The notes under the pieces are model-generated. The model had not been told where the DNA came from, ran no database searches, and saw only the letters and a program-made list of their open reading frames with translations. From assembly GCF_041102775.1 (NCBI RefSeq), contig NZ_JBGCUO010000001.1:186001-250000 (forward strand): a DNA stretch of 64,000 nucleotides, given 5' to 3'. This DNA comes from Alcanivorax sp. REN37 (lineage in GTDB: Bacteria; Pseudomonadota; Gammaproteobacteria; Pseudomonadales; Alcanivoracaceae). The stretch's first letter is position 1. Every line of letters begins with the position of its first letter. Both the position numbers and the translations under genes were made by a program. Positions 25,879 through 34,150 of this stretch are shown piece after piece.

Positions 25879-25932
25879 ATTCTGAGTTGAATCGGGGGGC
25901 TCAGAATAAGGCACGGGTCGGGGGACCTGTGC
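25879..25932. promoter_or_regulatory. Two consecutive hairpins in the pilT/yggS divergent region
   Basis: In the 187-base gap between yggS and pilT a perfect 8-base inverted repeat (ATTCTGAG at 25879-25886, CTCAGAAT at 25900-25907; 13-base G-rich loop) is followed at once by a 9-base stem (25911-25919 with 25924-25932, one G-U pair, 4-base loop). They may be an operator pair or a pilT leader structure. A TGATAACA further on (near 25957) could be part of a promoter. Confidence 0.5.
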
Positions 25933-26019
25933 GTCGCAGCCGGCGTCGGGCGGCCATGATAACAAACGACGCCCTCTTGCCTACCCGGAGACCCCAACGT
26001 CCCAAGGTATCGAAGGCCC

Positions 26020-27054
26020 ATGGATATCACTGAACTGCTTGCTTTTTCCGCCAAGAACGGCGCCTCGGACTTGCACCTGTCCGCCGGTTTGCCGCCGATG
26101 ATCCGGGTGGACGGCGATGTGCGCCGCATCAACCTGCCGCCGCTGGAACACAAAGATGTCCACGCGCTGATCTACGACATCATGAACGACAAGCAGCGCA
26201 AGGATTTCGAGGAATTCCTCGAAACCGACTTCTCCTTCGATGTGCCCGGTGTGGCGCGTTTCCGGGTCAACGCCTTCAACCAGAACCGCGGTGCTGGCGC
26301 CGTGTTCCGGACCATTCCGTCGAAAGTGTTGACCATGGAAGACCTCGGCATGGGCCGGGTGTTCCAGAAGATTGCCGATACTCCGCGCGGCATTGTGTTG
26401 GTGACGGGCCCCACTGGGTCCGGTAAATCCACCACGCTGGCGGCGATGATCGACTACATCAATAACCACCGCCACCAGCACATCCTCACCATCGAAGACC
26501 CGATTGAATTTGTGCACGAATCAAAAAAATGTCTGGTCAACCAGCGGGAAGTGCACCGCGATACCCACGGTTTTGCTGAAGCACTGCGCTCGGCGCTGCG
26601 GGAAGACCCGGACATCATCCTGGTTGGTGAGATGCGTGACCTGGAAACCATCCGCCTCGCGCTGACCGCGGCGGAAACCGGTCACTTGGTGTTCGGTACC
26701 CTGCACACCACCTCGGCGGCGAAAACCATTGACCGGGTGGTGGACGTATTCCCGGCGGAAGAAAAATCCATGGTGCGTTCGATGCTGTCGGAATCGCTGC
26801 AGGCGGTGGTGTCACAAACGCTGATGAAGAAGAACGGCGGCGGACGGGTGGCGGCCCACGAAATAATGATTGGCACCCCGGCGATCCGTAACCTGATCCG
26901 CGAAGACAAGGTGGCGCAGATGTATTCCGCCATCCAGACCGGTGCTGCACTAGGCATGCAGACGCTCGACCAGTGCTTGCAGGAGCTGGTTAAACGCGGC
27001 GTGGTATCACGCGAAGCCGCGCGCGAAAAAGCCAAGACGCCGGAAAACTTCTGA
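26020..27054 (+). CDS. pilT: Type IV pilus retraction ATPase PilT
   Basis: The 344-residue product has the exact size of PilT. It contains an N-terminal PAS-like domain (NGASDLHLSAGLPPMIRVDG), Walker A GPTGSGKST (about 130-138), the Asp box, Walker B ILVGEMRD (near 202), His boxes (HLVFGTLHTTSAAKTIDR) and the PilT-specific AIRNLIRE motif near 290. It is a cytoplasmic hexamer that depolymerises pilin and drives twitching. It diverges from yggS and is followed 36 bases later by pilU. The chemosensory genes that control it lie at 46593-59546. Confidence 0.97.
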   Translation: MDITELLAFSAKNGASDLHLSAGLPPMIRVDGDVRRINLPPLEHKDVHALIYDIMNDKQRKDFEEFLETDFSFDVPGVARFRVNAFNQNRGAGAVFRTIPSKVLTMEDLGMGRVFQKIADTPRGIVLVTGPTGSGKSTTLAAMIDYINNHRHQHILTIEDPIEFVHESKKCLVNQREVHRDTHGFAEALRSALREDPDIILVGEMRDLETIRLALTAAETGHLVFGTLHTTSAAKTIDRVVDVFPAEEKSMVRSMLSESLQAVVSQTLMKKNGGGRVAAHEIMIGTPAIRNLIREDKVAQMYSAIQTGAALGMQTLDQCLQELVKRGVVSREAAREKAKTPENF

Positions 27055-27090
27055 CCGGTTTGAATTGTCTGTGCCGAGGGGAATGCGGCG

Positions 27091-28218
27091 ATGGAATTTG
27101 AAAAACTACTCCGCCTAATGGTGGAAAAAGAAGCTTCTGATTTGTTCATCACCGCCGGCGTGCCGCCGTCGATGAAAGTCCATGGCAAGGTGGTACCGGT
27201 CACCACTACCGCGCTGACGCCAGACATGACCCGCGATGTGGTATTCGGCGTGATGAACGAAAAACAACGCCGCGAATTCATCGACAGCAAGGAATGCAAC
27301 TTCGCTATTTCCGCGCGCGGCATCGGCCGTTTTCGGGTCAGTGCCTTCTACCAGCGCAACCTGGTGGGCATGGTCATCCGCCGGATCGAAACCAAGATTC
27401 CCACCGTGGACGAACTGCGTTTGCCGCCGATCATCAAGGATCTGGCGATGACCAAACGCGGGCTGGTGATTTTTGTGGGTGCCACCGGCACGGGTAAGTC
27501 CACCTCGCTGGCGTCGATGATTGGCCACCGCAACCGCAACTCAAAAGGCCACATCATTTCCATCGAGGACCCGATCGAGTTCATCCACCAACACGCCGGC
27601 TGCATCGTCACCCAGCGTGAGGTGGGGTTGGATACCGATTCGTTCGAGGTGGCGCTGAAGAACACCCTGCGTCAGGCGCCGGATGTGATCCTGATCGGTG
27701 AGATCCGCTCACGCGAGGTGATGGATTACGCCATCGCCTTTGCTGAAACCGGGCACCTGTGTTTAGCCACGCTGCACGCCAACAACGCCAACCAGGCGCT
27801 CGACCGCATCATCCACTTCTTCCCTGCGGACCGGCACAACCAGCTGTACATGGACCTGTCGCTGAACCTGCGTGGCATCGTCGCGCAACAGTTGATCGCG
27901 ACCCCAGACGGCCGCAGCCGTCGCGCGGTAATCGAAGTGATGCTGAACACGCCGCTGATGGCGGACCACATCCGTAAGGGCGAAGTGCACTTGCTCAAAG
28001 AGCTGATGACCAAGTCGCGCGAGCTGGGCATGCAGACCTTTGATCAGGCGCTCTACGACCTCTATACCCAAGGCGAAATCACCTACGAAGACGCCATGAT
28101 GCACGCCGATGCGCCCAACGACCTGCGGTTGATGATCAAGCTTGGCTCCGAAACCAGTGCCGCCGTGCTCGATTCGGCTGCCCGCCGCCTGAGCCTGCAG
28201 GACAGCGACGACTACTGA
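27091..28218 (+). CDS. pilU: PilT-dependent retraction ATPase PilU
   Basis: The 375-residue product is a PilT paralogue with the longer C-terminal tail of PilU (YDLYTQGEITYEDAMMHADAPNDLRLMIKL). Walker A is GATGTGKST (about 130-138), Walker B is ILIGEIRS, and the His box is HLCLATLHANNANQALDR. In known systems PilU works with PilT for full retraction force. The stop is followed by a 70-base gap before a lipoprotein phosphatase gene on the same strand. Regulation is probably shared with pilT. Confidence 0.95.
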   Translation: MEFEKLLRLMVEKEASDLFITAGVPPSMKVHGKVVPVTTTALTPDMTRDVVFGVMNEKQRREFIDSKECNFAISARGIGRFRVSAFYQRNLVGMVIRRIETKIPTVDELRLPPIIKDLAMTKRGLVIFVGATGTGKSTSLASMIGHRNRNSKGHIISIEDPIEFIHQHAGCIVTQREVGLDTDSFEVALKNTLRQAPDVILIGEIRSREVMDYAIAFAETGHLCLATLHANNANQALDRIIHFFPADRHNQLYMDLSLNLRGIVAQQLIATPDGRSRRAVIEVMLNTPLMADHIRKGEVHLLKELMTKSRELGMQTFDQALYDLYTQGEITYEDAMMHADAPNDLRLMIKLGSETSAAVLDSAARRLSLQDSDDY

Positions 28219-28288
28219 TCCTGCGGTGTCACCGGACTGTCAGTTGTAAGCCTGACAATGCCTGCGCAATCTCAACCGGAGAGCAGGC

Positions 28289-29755
28289 ATGGATGGCAAC
28301 TTCACCCGCCGCGCATTGGTGCGCGGCATTCTGTTTGGCATCGCTTCGATGGCGCTTTCAGGTTGCGGCGGCAGCGGCCGTACCGAAGCCAACACCGGCG
28401 CCGGCTGCCCGCCGCAGGTCGGTGGCGGTGCCCAGCCGCCACGTGGTGTCCATGCCAGCTGGACCAACAATGATGTGCACGGCACCCGCACTTTGACCTG
28501 GTTCACCGACGGCGCCACTGCGCCGGAGAGTGTGGTGGAATACGGCCCGGTGCTGGATGGCATGGATGCCTGTGCGCTGGACAGCGAGCCGTTCCCGCAT
28601 CAGGTCGCCGCGGCCCATCACGCCACCTACGGGGTCGAGGTGCGCACCCATGTGGCCACCCTCACCGGTTTGCAGGCTGGCGTGGCGGTGCGCTACCGGG
28701 TTGGCTCCGATGCCGGTGGCTGGAGCCCGGTGCGAGTGCTGCAAGCGACCCGCCACGGTGATTTCCGCTTCTGCCATTTCGGTGACCAAGGACTTGGCGC
28801 CGCCAGCGAGCGGGTGATGCACAGCGTGGCCGCCGCGGCGCCGGACTTCTATCTGATCGCTGGGGATGTGGCCTACGCCGACGGCCACCAGCCGGTCTGG
28901 GATCAGTATTTCGATTTTCAGCAGCCGTACGCCGCGCATATTCCGCTGATGACCTGCCCCGGCAACCACGAAAACAAAGACGGCAAGGGACAGGGCTACC
29001 TAACCCGCTTCAGCCAGCCCGGCAACAATGCTTGGTACGGCTTCGATTACAACCGCGTGCACTTCTTCTTCAGCACCGGCGGTTCGTTGTTGAAAGACCT
29101 CAGCAGCGGCTTGGCGCTCAGCGAAGAGCTGGTAGCGATGGAGCAAGATCTGGCCGAGGCTTGGCAGCGGCGGCGCGATGGCGAGATCGATTTCATCGTG
29201 GTGGTGCAGCACTACACCATCTGGACCAACAACAAGGGCCGCAGCCCCGGCAATATCGGTTTGATTACGCTGCAGGAACAGATTCTGCTGCGCTATGACG
29301 TGGACCTGCTGTTGGTCGGCCACGACCACATTTATGAGCGCTCCCACCCGATGAAGCGCGGCCTTAAGGCTGAGGGCGGCTATGTGCAGCTGACCCAGGG
29401 CGGCGGTGGCCGGCGCTTGTATGAGCTGATTGCGCGGCCGGCGTCATGGGCGGCGGTGTCGAAGGTCTGCCATGGCTATTCGGTGCTGGAGAAAGTGGGT
29501 CGTCAATTGCAGGTGCGCAGCTATGCGGTGAGCGATGCTGACGGCAATCTGCTGCCGGCCGGTGCCGACCAGCTGATTGACCAGTTTGTGCTCAGCCCGC
29601 GCGTGGCACCGGCGCTGCAGGGACGGCGCAGTCTGGCACCGGAGCAACGGCCGCCGCGCAGTTGGGACCAGTTCGGCGTTGACCTTGAGGTGCTGACCCG
29701 GGACACCGTAGAGCGCAATTTGCTGCACGATCTGGACGAAATCGCCGGGCCGTAA
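28289..29755 (+). CDS. Tat-exported lipoprotein metallophosphoesterase (purple acid phosphatase-like)
   Basis: The 488-residue product begins with a twin-arginine signal (TRRALVRGILFGIASMALSGC) that ends in a lipobox LSGC, so it should be folded before export and anchored to a membrane. An N-terminal fibronectin-like domain (about 55-150) is followed by a metallophosphoesterase domain with the ligands FGDQG, GDVAYAD, GNHEN, VVQHYT and GHDHIYERSHP, the set of purple acid phosphatases. The likely reaction is release of phosphate from organic esters outside the inner membrane. Its place after pilU looks accidental. A Pho box would be expected, but the CTGTCA-like repeats at 28237-28257 have the wrong spacing. 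Confidence 0.85.
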   Translation: MDGNFTRRALVRGILFGIASMALSGCGGSGRTEANTGAGCPPQVGGGAQPPRGVHASWTNNDVHGTRTLTWFTDGATAPESVVEYGPVLDGMDACALDSEPFPHQVAAAHHATYGVEVRTHVATLTGLQAGVAVRYRVGSDAGGWSPVRVLQATRHGDFRFCHFGDQGLGAASERVMHSVAAAAPDFYLIAGDVAYADGHQPVWDQYFDFQQPYAAHIPLMTCPGNHENKDGKGQGYLTRFSQPGNNAWYGFDYNRVHFFFSTGGSLLKDLSSGLALSEELVAMEQDLAEAWQRRRDGEIDFIVVVQHYTIWTNNKGRSPGNIGLITLQEQILLRYDVDLLLVGHDHIYERSHPMKRGLKAEGGYVQLTQGGGGRRLYELIARPASWAAVSKVCHGYSVLEKVGRQLQVRSYAVSDADGNLLPAGADQLIDQFVLSPRVAPALQGRRSLAPEQRPPRSWDQFGVDLEVLTRDTVERNLLHDLDEIAGP

Positions 29756-29764
29756 TGGCTGGGC

Positions 29765-29794
29765 AAAAAAACGGCCGCGAGACAAAGCGGCCGT
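29765..29794 (-). terminator. Rho-independent terminator of the pirin operon
   Basis: The inverted repeat ACGGCCGC / GCGGCCGT (29771-29794) is followed on the minus strand by seven Ts (the A-run at 29765-29771). It lies between the phosphatase stop (+) and the pirin stop (-) and should end the pirin/yqjG transcript. Confidence 0.85.
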
Positions 29795-29828
29795 GGGGTG
29801 GAGCAGGCGGTGAGCGCCGCGGGGTGAT

Positions 29829-30692
29829 TCAGTCGGTCAGCACGCCTTGGCGGTAATCGCGCAGCGCCTGCTCGATTTCTTCACTGCTGTTCATTACGAA
29901 CGGGCCGTATTGCACCACCGGTTCCTTCAGTGGGCGGCCGGCCAGCAGCAAGAACCGGGCACCGTCGTGGCCGCTGTGCACGGTGACGCGCTGGCCATCA
30001 CTGAGCACTGCCGCGCTGTGGGTGGGCACCTGCTGGCCGTCCAGCGTCAGCGTCCCTTCAAACACATACAGGAAAGCGGCATGGCCGGCTTTCACCGGCA
30101 GGGTGGCCTCGGTGTTGGCGTCCAGCTGCACGTCGGCGTAGAACGGGTCGGTGCTGCGCGGTTCACTGTCGCCGTTGATCGGCCCAGCATACTCATCGCC
30201 GCCGGGGATCATCAGCCGGCCGGCAATCAGCTTGACCTGCACACCGGGTGCGAACTGGAAGCACGGCACCTGCTCGGGCGCAATGTCGCGGTAACGGGCC
30301 GGCGTCATTTTTTCTTTCGCCGGCAGGTTGATCCACAGCTGGAAGCCGCGCATACGGCCAGCGTGCTGCTGCGGCATTTCCGAGTGGATAATGCCGCGCC
30401 CGGCGGTCATCCATTGCACAGCGCCCGGTGTCAGGTCGCCGCGATTACCAAGGTGATCCTCGTGCAACATGTGGCCGTCAAGCATGTAGGTGACGGTCTC
30501 GAACCCGCGGTGCGGGTGGGAAGGGAAACCGGCCAGATAGTCATCGGCGTCAAACGAGGAAAACTCGTCCAGCATCAGGAATGGGTCCAGCCGTGTGAAA
30601 GCGCTTTGACCGAGCGTGCGATTGAGCCGTACCCCGGCGCCATCACTGACCTGTTGGCCGGGTATCAGGCGTTGCAGTCGACGTGTGCTCAT
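29829..30692 (-). CDS. Pirin family protein (possible quercetinase)
   Basis: The 287-residue product starts at the ATG at 30692 after GGAGGATTGTC. It is a bicupin with the N-terminal metal motif HPHRGFETVTYMLDG and GAVQWMTAGRGIIHSEMP, whose His/His/His/Glu set binds iron. Bacterial pirins such as YhhW oxidise quercetin in vitro, while the physiological role is often unknown. Its start overlaps the stop of the upstream glutathionyl-hydroquinone reductase gene by 4 bases. Together the two suggest detoxification of quinones or flavonoids. Confidence 0.9.
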   Translation of the reverse strand: MSTRRLQRLIPGQQVSDGAGVRLNRTLGQSAFTRLDPFLMLDEFSSFDADDYLAGFPSHPHRGFETVTYMLDGHMLHEDHLGNRGDLTPGAVQWMTAGRGIIHSEMPQQHAGRMRGFQLWINLPAKEKMTPARYRDIAPEQVPCFQFAPGVQVKLIAGRLMIPGGDEYAGPINGDSEPRSTDPFYADVQLDANTEATLPVKAGHAAFLYVFEGTLTLDGQQVPTHSAAVLSDGQRVTVHSGHDGARFLLLAGRPLKEPVVQYGPFVMNSSEEIEQALRDYRQGVLTD

Positions 30693-31687
30693 GACAATCC
30701 TCCGGCGTGGATGGCGTTCCGTTGGTGCGGGCGGCTGAAGTTCGGCTGCGGGCCCACCGGGATGATGCCGTGCGGGTTGATGCTTGGATGGCTGCGGTAG
30801 TAGTGGAAGCGGATGTGGTCCATGTGCACCGTCTCCGCCACCCCTGGCATCTGGTACAGCTCGCGGGTGTAAGCGAACAGGTTGGGGTAGTCGATCAGCC
30901 GCTTGCGGTCGCACTTGAAGTGACCCACGTAAACGCCGTCGAAGCGCACCAGCGTGGTGAACAAACGCCAGTCGGCCTCGGTGATGCGGTCGCCGACCAG
31001 ATAACGCTGCTGGGCCAGCCGTTGCTCCAACTGCTCCAGTGCCGCGAACAACTCGTTCACCGCCTCATCGTAGGGCTGCTGGCGGGTGGCAAACCCGGCG
31101 CGGTAGACGCCGTTGTTGATGCGCGGGTAGATCCAGTCGTTGAGGCGGTCGATCTCGCTGCGCAGCGCGGCTGGGTAGTAATCACCGGCGCGGGCACCGA
31201 CGCCATCGAAAGCGCTGTTGAACATGCGCAGGATTTCCGCCGACTCGTTGCTTACGACCGTATCGGTGCGGGTGTCCCACAGCACCGGCACCGTGACGCG
31301 GCCGGAATAGTCCGGCAACGCTTGCTGGTAGAGCTGGTACAGACGCTGGTGGCCGTTGACCGCATCACCGTTGGCGCCGTCAAAATCAGTGGCGAAGGTC
31401 CAGCCGTGTTCGGCCATCAGCGGGTGCACCACAGACACGCCAATGATCGGCGCCAAGCCCTTCAGCTGGCGCAGAATCAGGGTGCGGTGCGCCCACGGGC
31501 AGGCGTAGGACACATACAGGTGATAGCGGTTCGGTTCCGCGGCAAAGCCACCGCGGCCGCTGGGGCCGGGGGCGCCATCCGGTGTCACCCAGTTGCGAAA
31601 TTGCGCCGCGCTGCGTTCGAAGTGGCCGCCGGTGCTGTCTGTGTCGTACCACTGATCCTGCCAGTGACCGTGAACCAGTACGCCCAT
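30689..31687 (-). CDS. yqjG: Glutathionyl-hydroquinone reductase (YqjG/Xi-class GST)
   Basis: The 332-residue product is a Xi-class glutathione transferase. It has the long N-terminal extension before the thioredoxin fold, the active-site Cys in YVSYACPWAHRTLILRQLKGL (motif CPWAHR near residue 60), VPVLWDTRTDTVVSNESAEI for glutathione contact, and the C-terminal helical domain. It reduces glutathionyl-hydroquinones to hydroquinones in the cytosol. It heads the pirin operon and diverges from a LysR gene, which may control it. Confidence 0.93.
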   Translation of the reverse strand: MGVLVHGHWQDQWYDTDSTGGHFERSAAQFRNWVTPDGAPGPSGRGGFAAEPNRYHLYVSYACPWAHRTLILRQLKGLAPIIGVSVVHPLMAEHGWTFATDFDGANGDAVNGHQRLYQLYQQALPDYSGRVTVPVLWDTRTDTVVSNESAEILRMFNSAFDGVGARAGDYYPAALRSEIDRLNDWIYPRINNGVYRAGFATRQQPYDEAVNELFAALEQLEQRLAQQRYLVGDRITEADWRLFTTLVRFDGVYVGHFKCDRKRLIDYPNLFAYTRELYQMPGVAETVHMDHIRFHYYRSHPSINPHGIIPVGPQPNFSRPHQRNAIHAGGLS

Positions 31688-31785
31688 GATGGCGACCTCC
31701 TTTGCAGTGCATGACGCTCCACAGGGTACCTCTAGGTTGTGATCAAGGAACCGCGTAGAGTGATGCCGTTCAATCCAATTCTTCG

Positions 31786-32748
31786 ATGATCCCGACCATG
31801 GCCGAGCCCCGTATCACTCTGGAACAGTGGCGCGCGCTGGTGGCGGTGGTGGACGCCGGCGGTTACGCCCAAGCCGCCGAGCAGCTCGACAAGAGCCAAT
31901 CCGCGATCAGTTATGCGATCCAGAAACTTGAAACCGTGCTGTCGCTGCGGGTGTTTGCCCTGCAGGGCCGCAAAGCGGTGCTGACGCCGGCGGGCGAGCT
32001 GCTGTACCGCCGTGCCCACCATCTGCTGGCGGAAGCCGATGCGCTGGAGCGCAGTGCCGATGCTCTCGCCGGGCGCCAGGAAGCCCAGTTGCGGCTGGCG
32101 GTGGAGGCGCTGTATCCGATGTGGCTGCTGCTCGAGTGCCTCGATGAGCTGGGCCGGCAGTTCCCCGACACCCGCATTGAATGCACCGAAACGGTGCTCA
32201 CCGGCACCGAAGAAGCGCTGCTGGATGGCCACGCAGACCTGGCGGTGATGAGCCGGGTGCCGGATGGTTTCATCGGCATTCCGTTGATGCGTTGCCGGTT
32301 CCTGCCGGTGGCAGCACCGCAGCATCCGCTGCATCAGATCCAGCGCCCGCTGACGTTGCGCGACCTGCAGCAGCATCGGCAACTGGTGCTGCGTGATTCC
32401 GGCAGTCGCCGCATCGATGCCGGCTGGCTTGGCTCCGAGCAGCGCTGGACGCTGAGTCACTTTGCCACCTCGATTCATGCCGCGTGCCAGGGGTTCGGTT
32501 TTGCCTGGTTCCCGGAGGAAAAAATCCGTCACGAACTGGCCAGCGGCCAGCTGCAGCCGTTGCAGCTGGAGCTGGGTTCCGAACGCTTCGCCGACCTGCA
32601 TCTGGTGCAGGCGCAGGAGCATCCGGGACCGGTGGCGGAAGCGTTGGCACAGCTGTTGGTGGAGCGCACCGCGGAACTCTGCCGGCAGTTGGCGCATCCA
32701 TCTTCCCAATCGGCACCCTCGGTGCCGTCTGATACGGAGCAGCGATGA
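31786..32748 (+). CDS. LysR-family transcriptional regulator
   Basis: The 320-residue product has the N-terminal winged helix (RALVAVVDAGGYAQAAEQLDKSQSAISYAIQKLE, motif about 18-50) and a LysR substrate-binding domain. It is divergent from the yqjG/pirin operon across 98 bases, the classic arrangement for control of the neighbour. Start choice is between ATGs at 31786 and 31798; the second leaves the usual short N-terminus. The tail is Ser/Pro-rich. The inducer (perhaps a quinone or aromatic compound) is inferred from the neighbour only. Confidence 0.9.
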   Translation: MIPTMAEPRITLEQWRALVAVVDAGGYAQAAEQLDKSQSAISYAIQKLETVLSLRVFALQGRKAVLTPAGELLYRRAHHLLAEADALERSADALAGRQEAQLRLAVEALYPMWLLLECLDELGRQFPDTRIECTETVLTGTEEALLDGHADLAVMSRVPDGFIGIPLMRCRFLPVAAPQHPLHQIQRPLTLRDLQQHRQLVLRDSGSRRIDAGWLGSEQRWTLSHFATSIHAACQGFGFAWFPEEKIRHELASGQLQPLQLELGSERFADLHLVQAQEHPGPVAEALAQLLVERTAELCRQLAHPSSQSAPSVPSDTEQR

Positions 32749-33266
32749 TGATCCGAGCTATGGTGATGGCGGCAATGTTGGTGGTGATCGGTGGCTGCGC
32801 CACCGTCAACCTCGATTACAACCCGGCGGTGCGCTTCGACAGCGACCGCAGCTTTGCGCTGGTGGCGCCGGAACAGCCCGGCTGGCGCACGCTGGATGGC
32901 CAGCGCATCGAAGCCGCGCTGGATCAGGGCCTGCGTGCCAAGGGGCTGCAACCAGCGGCGGCGGATGCCGCTGACATTCTGGTGCACTACCGCGTGGAGC
33001 CGCAGCTGCGCAATGAAAGCAGCGGTTTCAGCTACGGCTTCGGCTGGGGCCGTGGTCCGGCCGGCGTGGCGGTGATGACCAGCCCGGAAGGCTACGTGGT
33101 GAAGGAAGGCAAGCTGGTGGTGGAAATGGTGCGCAGCCAGGATCAGGACGCGGTGTGGCGCGCGGCCAGCCGTCGCTACCTCAATGAAGATATGACGCCG
33201 CAGCGCCGTGAGACGCTGATTCGCAGTCTGGTGGCGGACATGCTCAAACAATGGCCACCGCAGTGA
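32745..33266 (+). CDS. DUF4136 lipoprotein
   Basis: The 173-residue product starts with a lipoprotein signal (IRAMVMAAMLVVIGGC, lipobox IGGC). Then ATVNLDYNPAVRFDSDRSFALV and ADILVHYRVEP show the DUF4136 pattern, with a Gly/aromatic stretch GFSYGFGWGRGPAG. The fold is known for outer-membrane-associated lipoproteins of unknown role. The gene overlaps the LysR stop by 4 bases, so it is translated from the same message, yet there is no clear functional tie. nsrR follows 16 bases later. Confidence 0.82.
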   Translation: MMIRAMVMAAMLVVIGGCATVNLDYNPAVRFDSDRSFALVAPEQPGWRTLDGQRIEAALDQGLRAKGLQPAAADAADILVHYRVEPQLRNESSGFSYGFGWGRGPAGVAVMTSPEGYVVKEGKLVVEMVRSQDQDAVWRAASRRYLNEDMTPQRRETLIRSLVADMLKQWPPQ

Positions 33267-33282
33267 ATCGGGAGCGGCAGCG

Positions 33283-33732
33283 GTGCGGCTGACCCAGTAC
33301 AGCGACCACGCGCTGCGGGTGCTGATCCACTTGGCGGTGCTGGGCGACGATGCCCGTACCACCATCAGCGCCATTGCCGAACGGCACCAGGTGTCGCGCC
33401 ATCACATGGTGAAGGTGGTGCATCAACTCGGGCAGCTTGGCTACGTCGATACGCTGCGCGGCAAGGGCGGTGGCCTGCGGTTGGCCCAGCCGCCGGCACA
33501 GATCGTGCTGGGGGAAGTCGTGCGTCATACCGAGCGCCAATTGGATCTGGTGGAGTGCTTCAGCGATCCCGGCGCCTGCGTGCTGACGCCCCACTGCGGC
33601 TTGCGCGGTGTGCTCACGGAGGCGCTGGCAGCGTTTCTGGCAGTGCTCGACAGTTACACTCTGGCCGATCTGGTCGGCCCGGACGCCGCGCCGGCGCGGG
33701 CGTTCCTGTTGCGGGCGCCGCTATCAGCGTAA
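33283..33732 (+). CDS. nsrR: Nitric-oxide-sensing Rrf2 repressor NsrR
   Basis: The 149-residue product starts with a GTG at 33283. It carries the Rrf2 winged helix (MRLTQYSDHALRVLIHLAV, HQVSRHHMVKVVHQLGQLGYVDTLRGKGGGLRL) and three Cys residues (ECFSDPGACVLTPHCGL, about 90-105) placed as in NsrR, where they hold an Fe-S cluster. Nitric oxide destroys the cluster and releases DNA. A good NsrR site lies upstream of nnrS at 35333-35355, inside this window, which supports the name over other Rrf2 proteins such as IscR. It probably shares a transcript with the LysR and DUF4136 genes. Confidence 0.9.
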   Translation: MRLTQYSDHALRVLIHLAVLGDDARTTISAIAERHQVSRHHMVKVVHQLGQLGYVDTLRGKGGGLRLAQPPAQIVLGEVVRHTERQLDLVECFSDPGACVLTPHCGLRGVLTEALAAFLAVLDSYTLADLVGPDAAPARAFLLRAPLSA

Positions 33733-33799
33733 TAGGTCTGGTGCGGCGCTGAGTGCGGGAGTGGTTGCCCTAGCCGTGGCTGCCAGGGTTCGATAGTGC

Positions 33800-33841
33800 G
33801 GAACCCGGAACCCGGAACCCGGAACCCGGAACCCGGAACCC
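33800..33841. repeat. Heptamer tandem repeat (GGAACCC)6
   Basis: Six perfect copies of GGAACCC run head to tail from 33800 to 33841, in the non-coding gap after nsrR. Confidence 0.95.
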
Positions 33842-33881
33842 CCTCGCACGCTAAGTTTTCTGGCGTTAGGAGGCTAAGTTA

Positions 33882-33956
33882 AATCCTGAATCCTGAATCC
33901 TGAATCCTGAATCCTGAATCCTGAATCCTGAATCCTGAATCCTGAATCCTGAATCC
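33882..33956. repeat. Heptamer tandem repeat (AATCCTG)10
   Basis: Ten perfect copies of AATCCTG plus a partial one run from 33882 to 33956, then decay into variants (AATCCGG, AATCTCG). The unit differs from the neighbouring GGAACCC array by only a few bases, which suggests the two arrays are related. The minus-strand reading frame it creates is an artefact. Confidence 0.95.
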
Positions 33957-34150
33957 CAAATCCGGAATCTCGAATCTCAAACCCCAGATTCACGGAACCC
34001 CACGCCGGCTTTCCATGCGGCACTAGCTGTGCGTTTTGCTGATGCGCCCCGCACACTGGCGGCGTGAACATCTCCTCTAGGAGGTCGTCATATCGGCTTT
34101 TTTAGAGCAACCCACCGGGTCGCAATAGCGCTAGTGCCGGCGCACCCGCG

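Larger units (their letters stand above)
33733..34150. other. 418-base non-coding stretch with tandem repeats
   Basis: No gene is supported between nsrR and nnrS. The stretch contains two heptamer arrays (described separately), a degenerate continuation of the second (33957-33985) and an AT-richer tail with a T-run at 34098-34103. It lies between convergent genes, so no promoter for either is needed here. Confidence 0.7.

Noticed and set aside
28237-28257. Pho box upstream of the phosphatase gene
   Set aside because: CTGTCA and CTGACA occur but 15 bases apart instead of 11, and one is inverted in effect; only a weak hairpin remains.
33800-33956. CRISPR array
   Set aside because: Units are 7 bases long and contiguous, with no spacers and no cas genes nearby.
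33874-34071. 65-residue repetitive open frame (minus strand)
   Set aside because: It is only translation of the heptamer array, with no start signal or conserved sequence.
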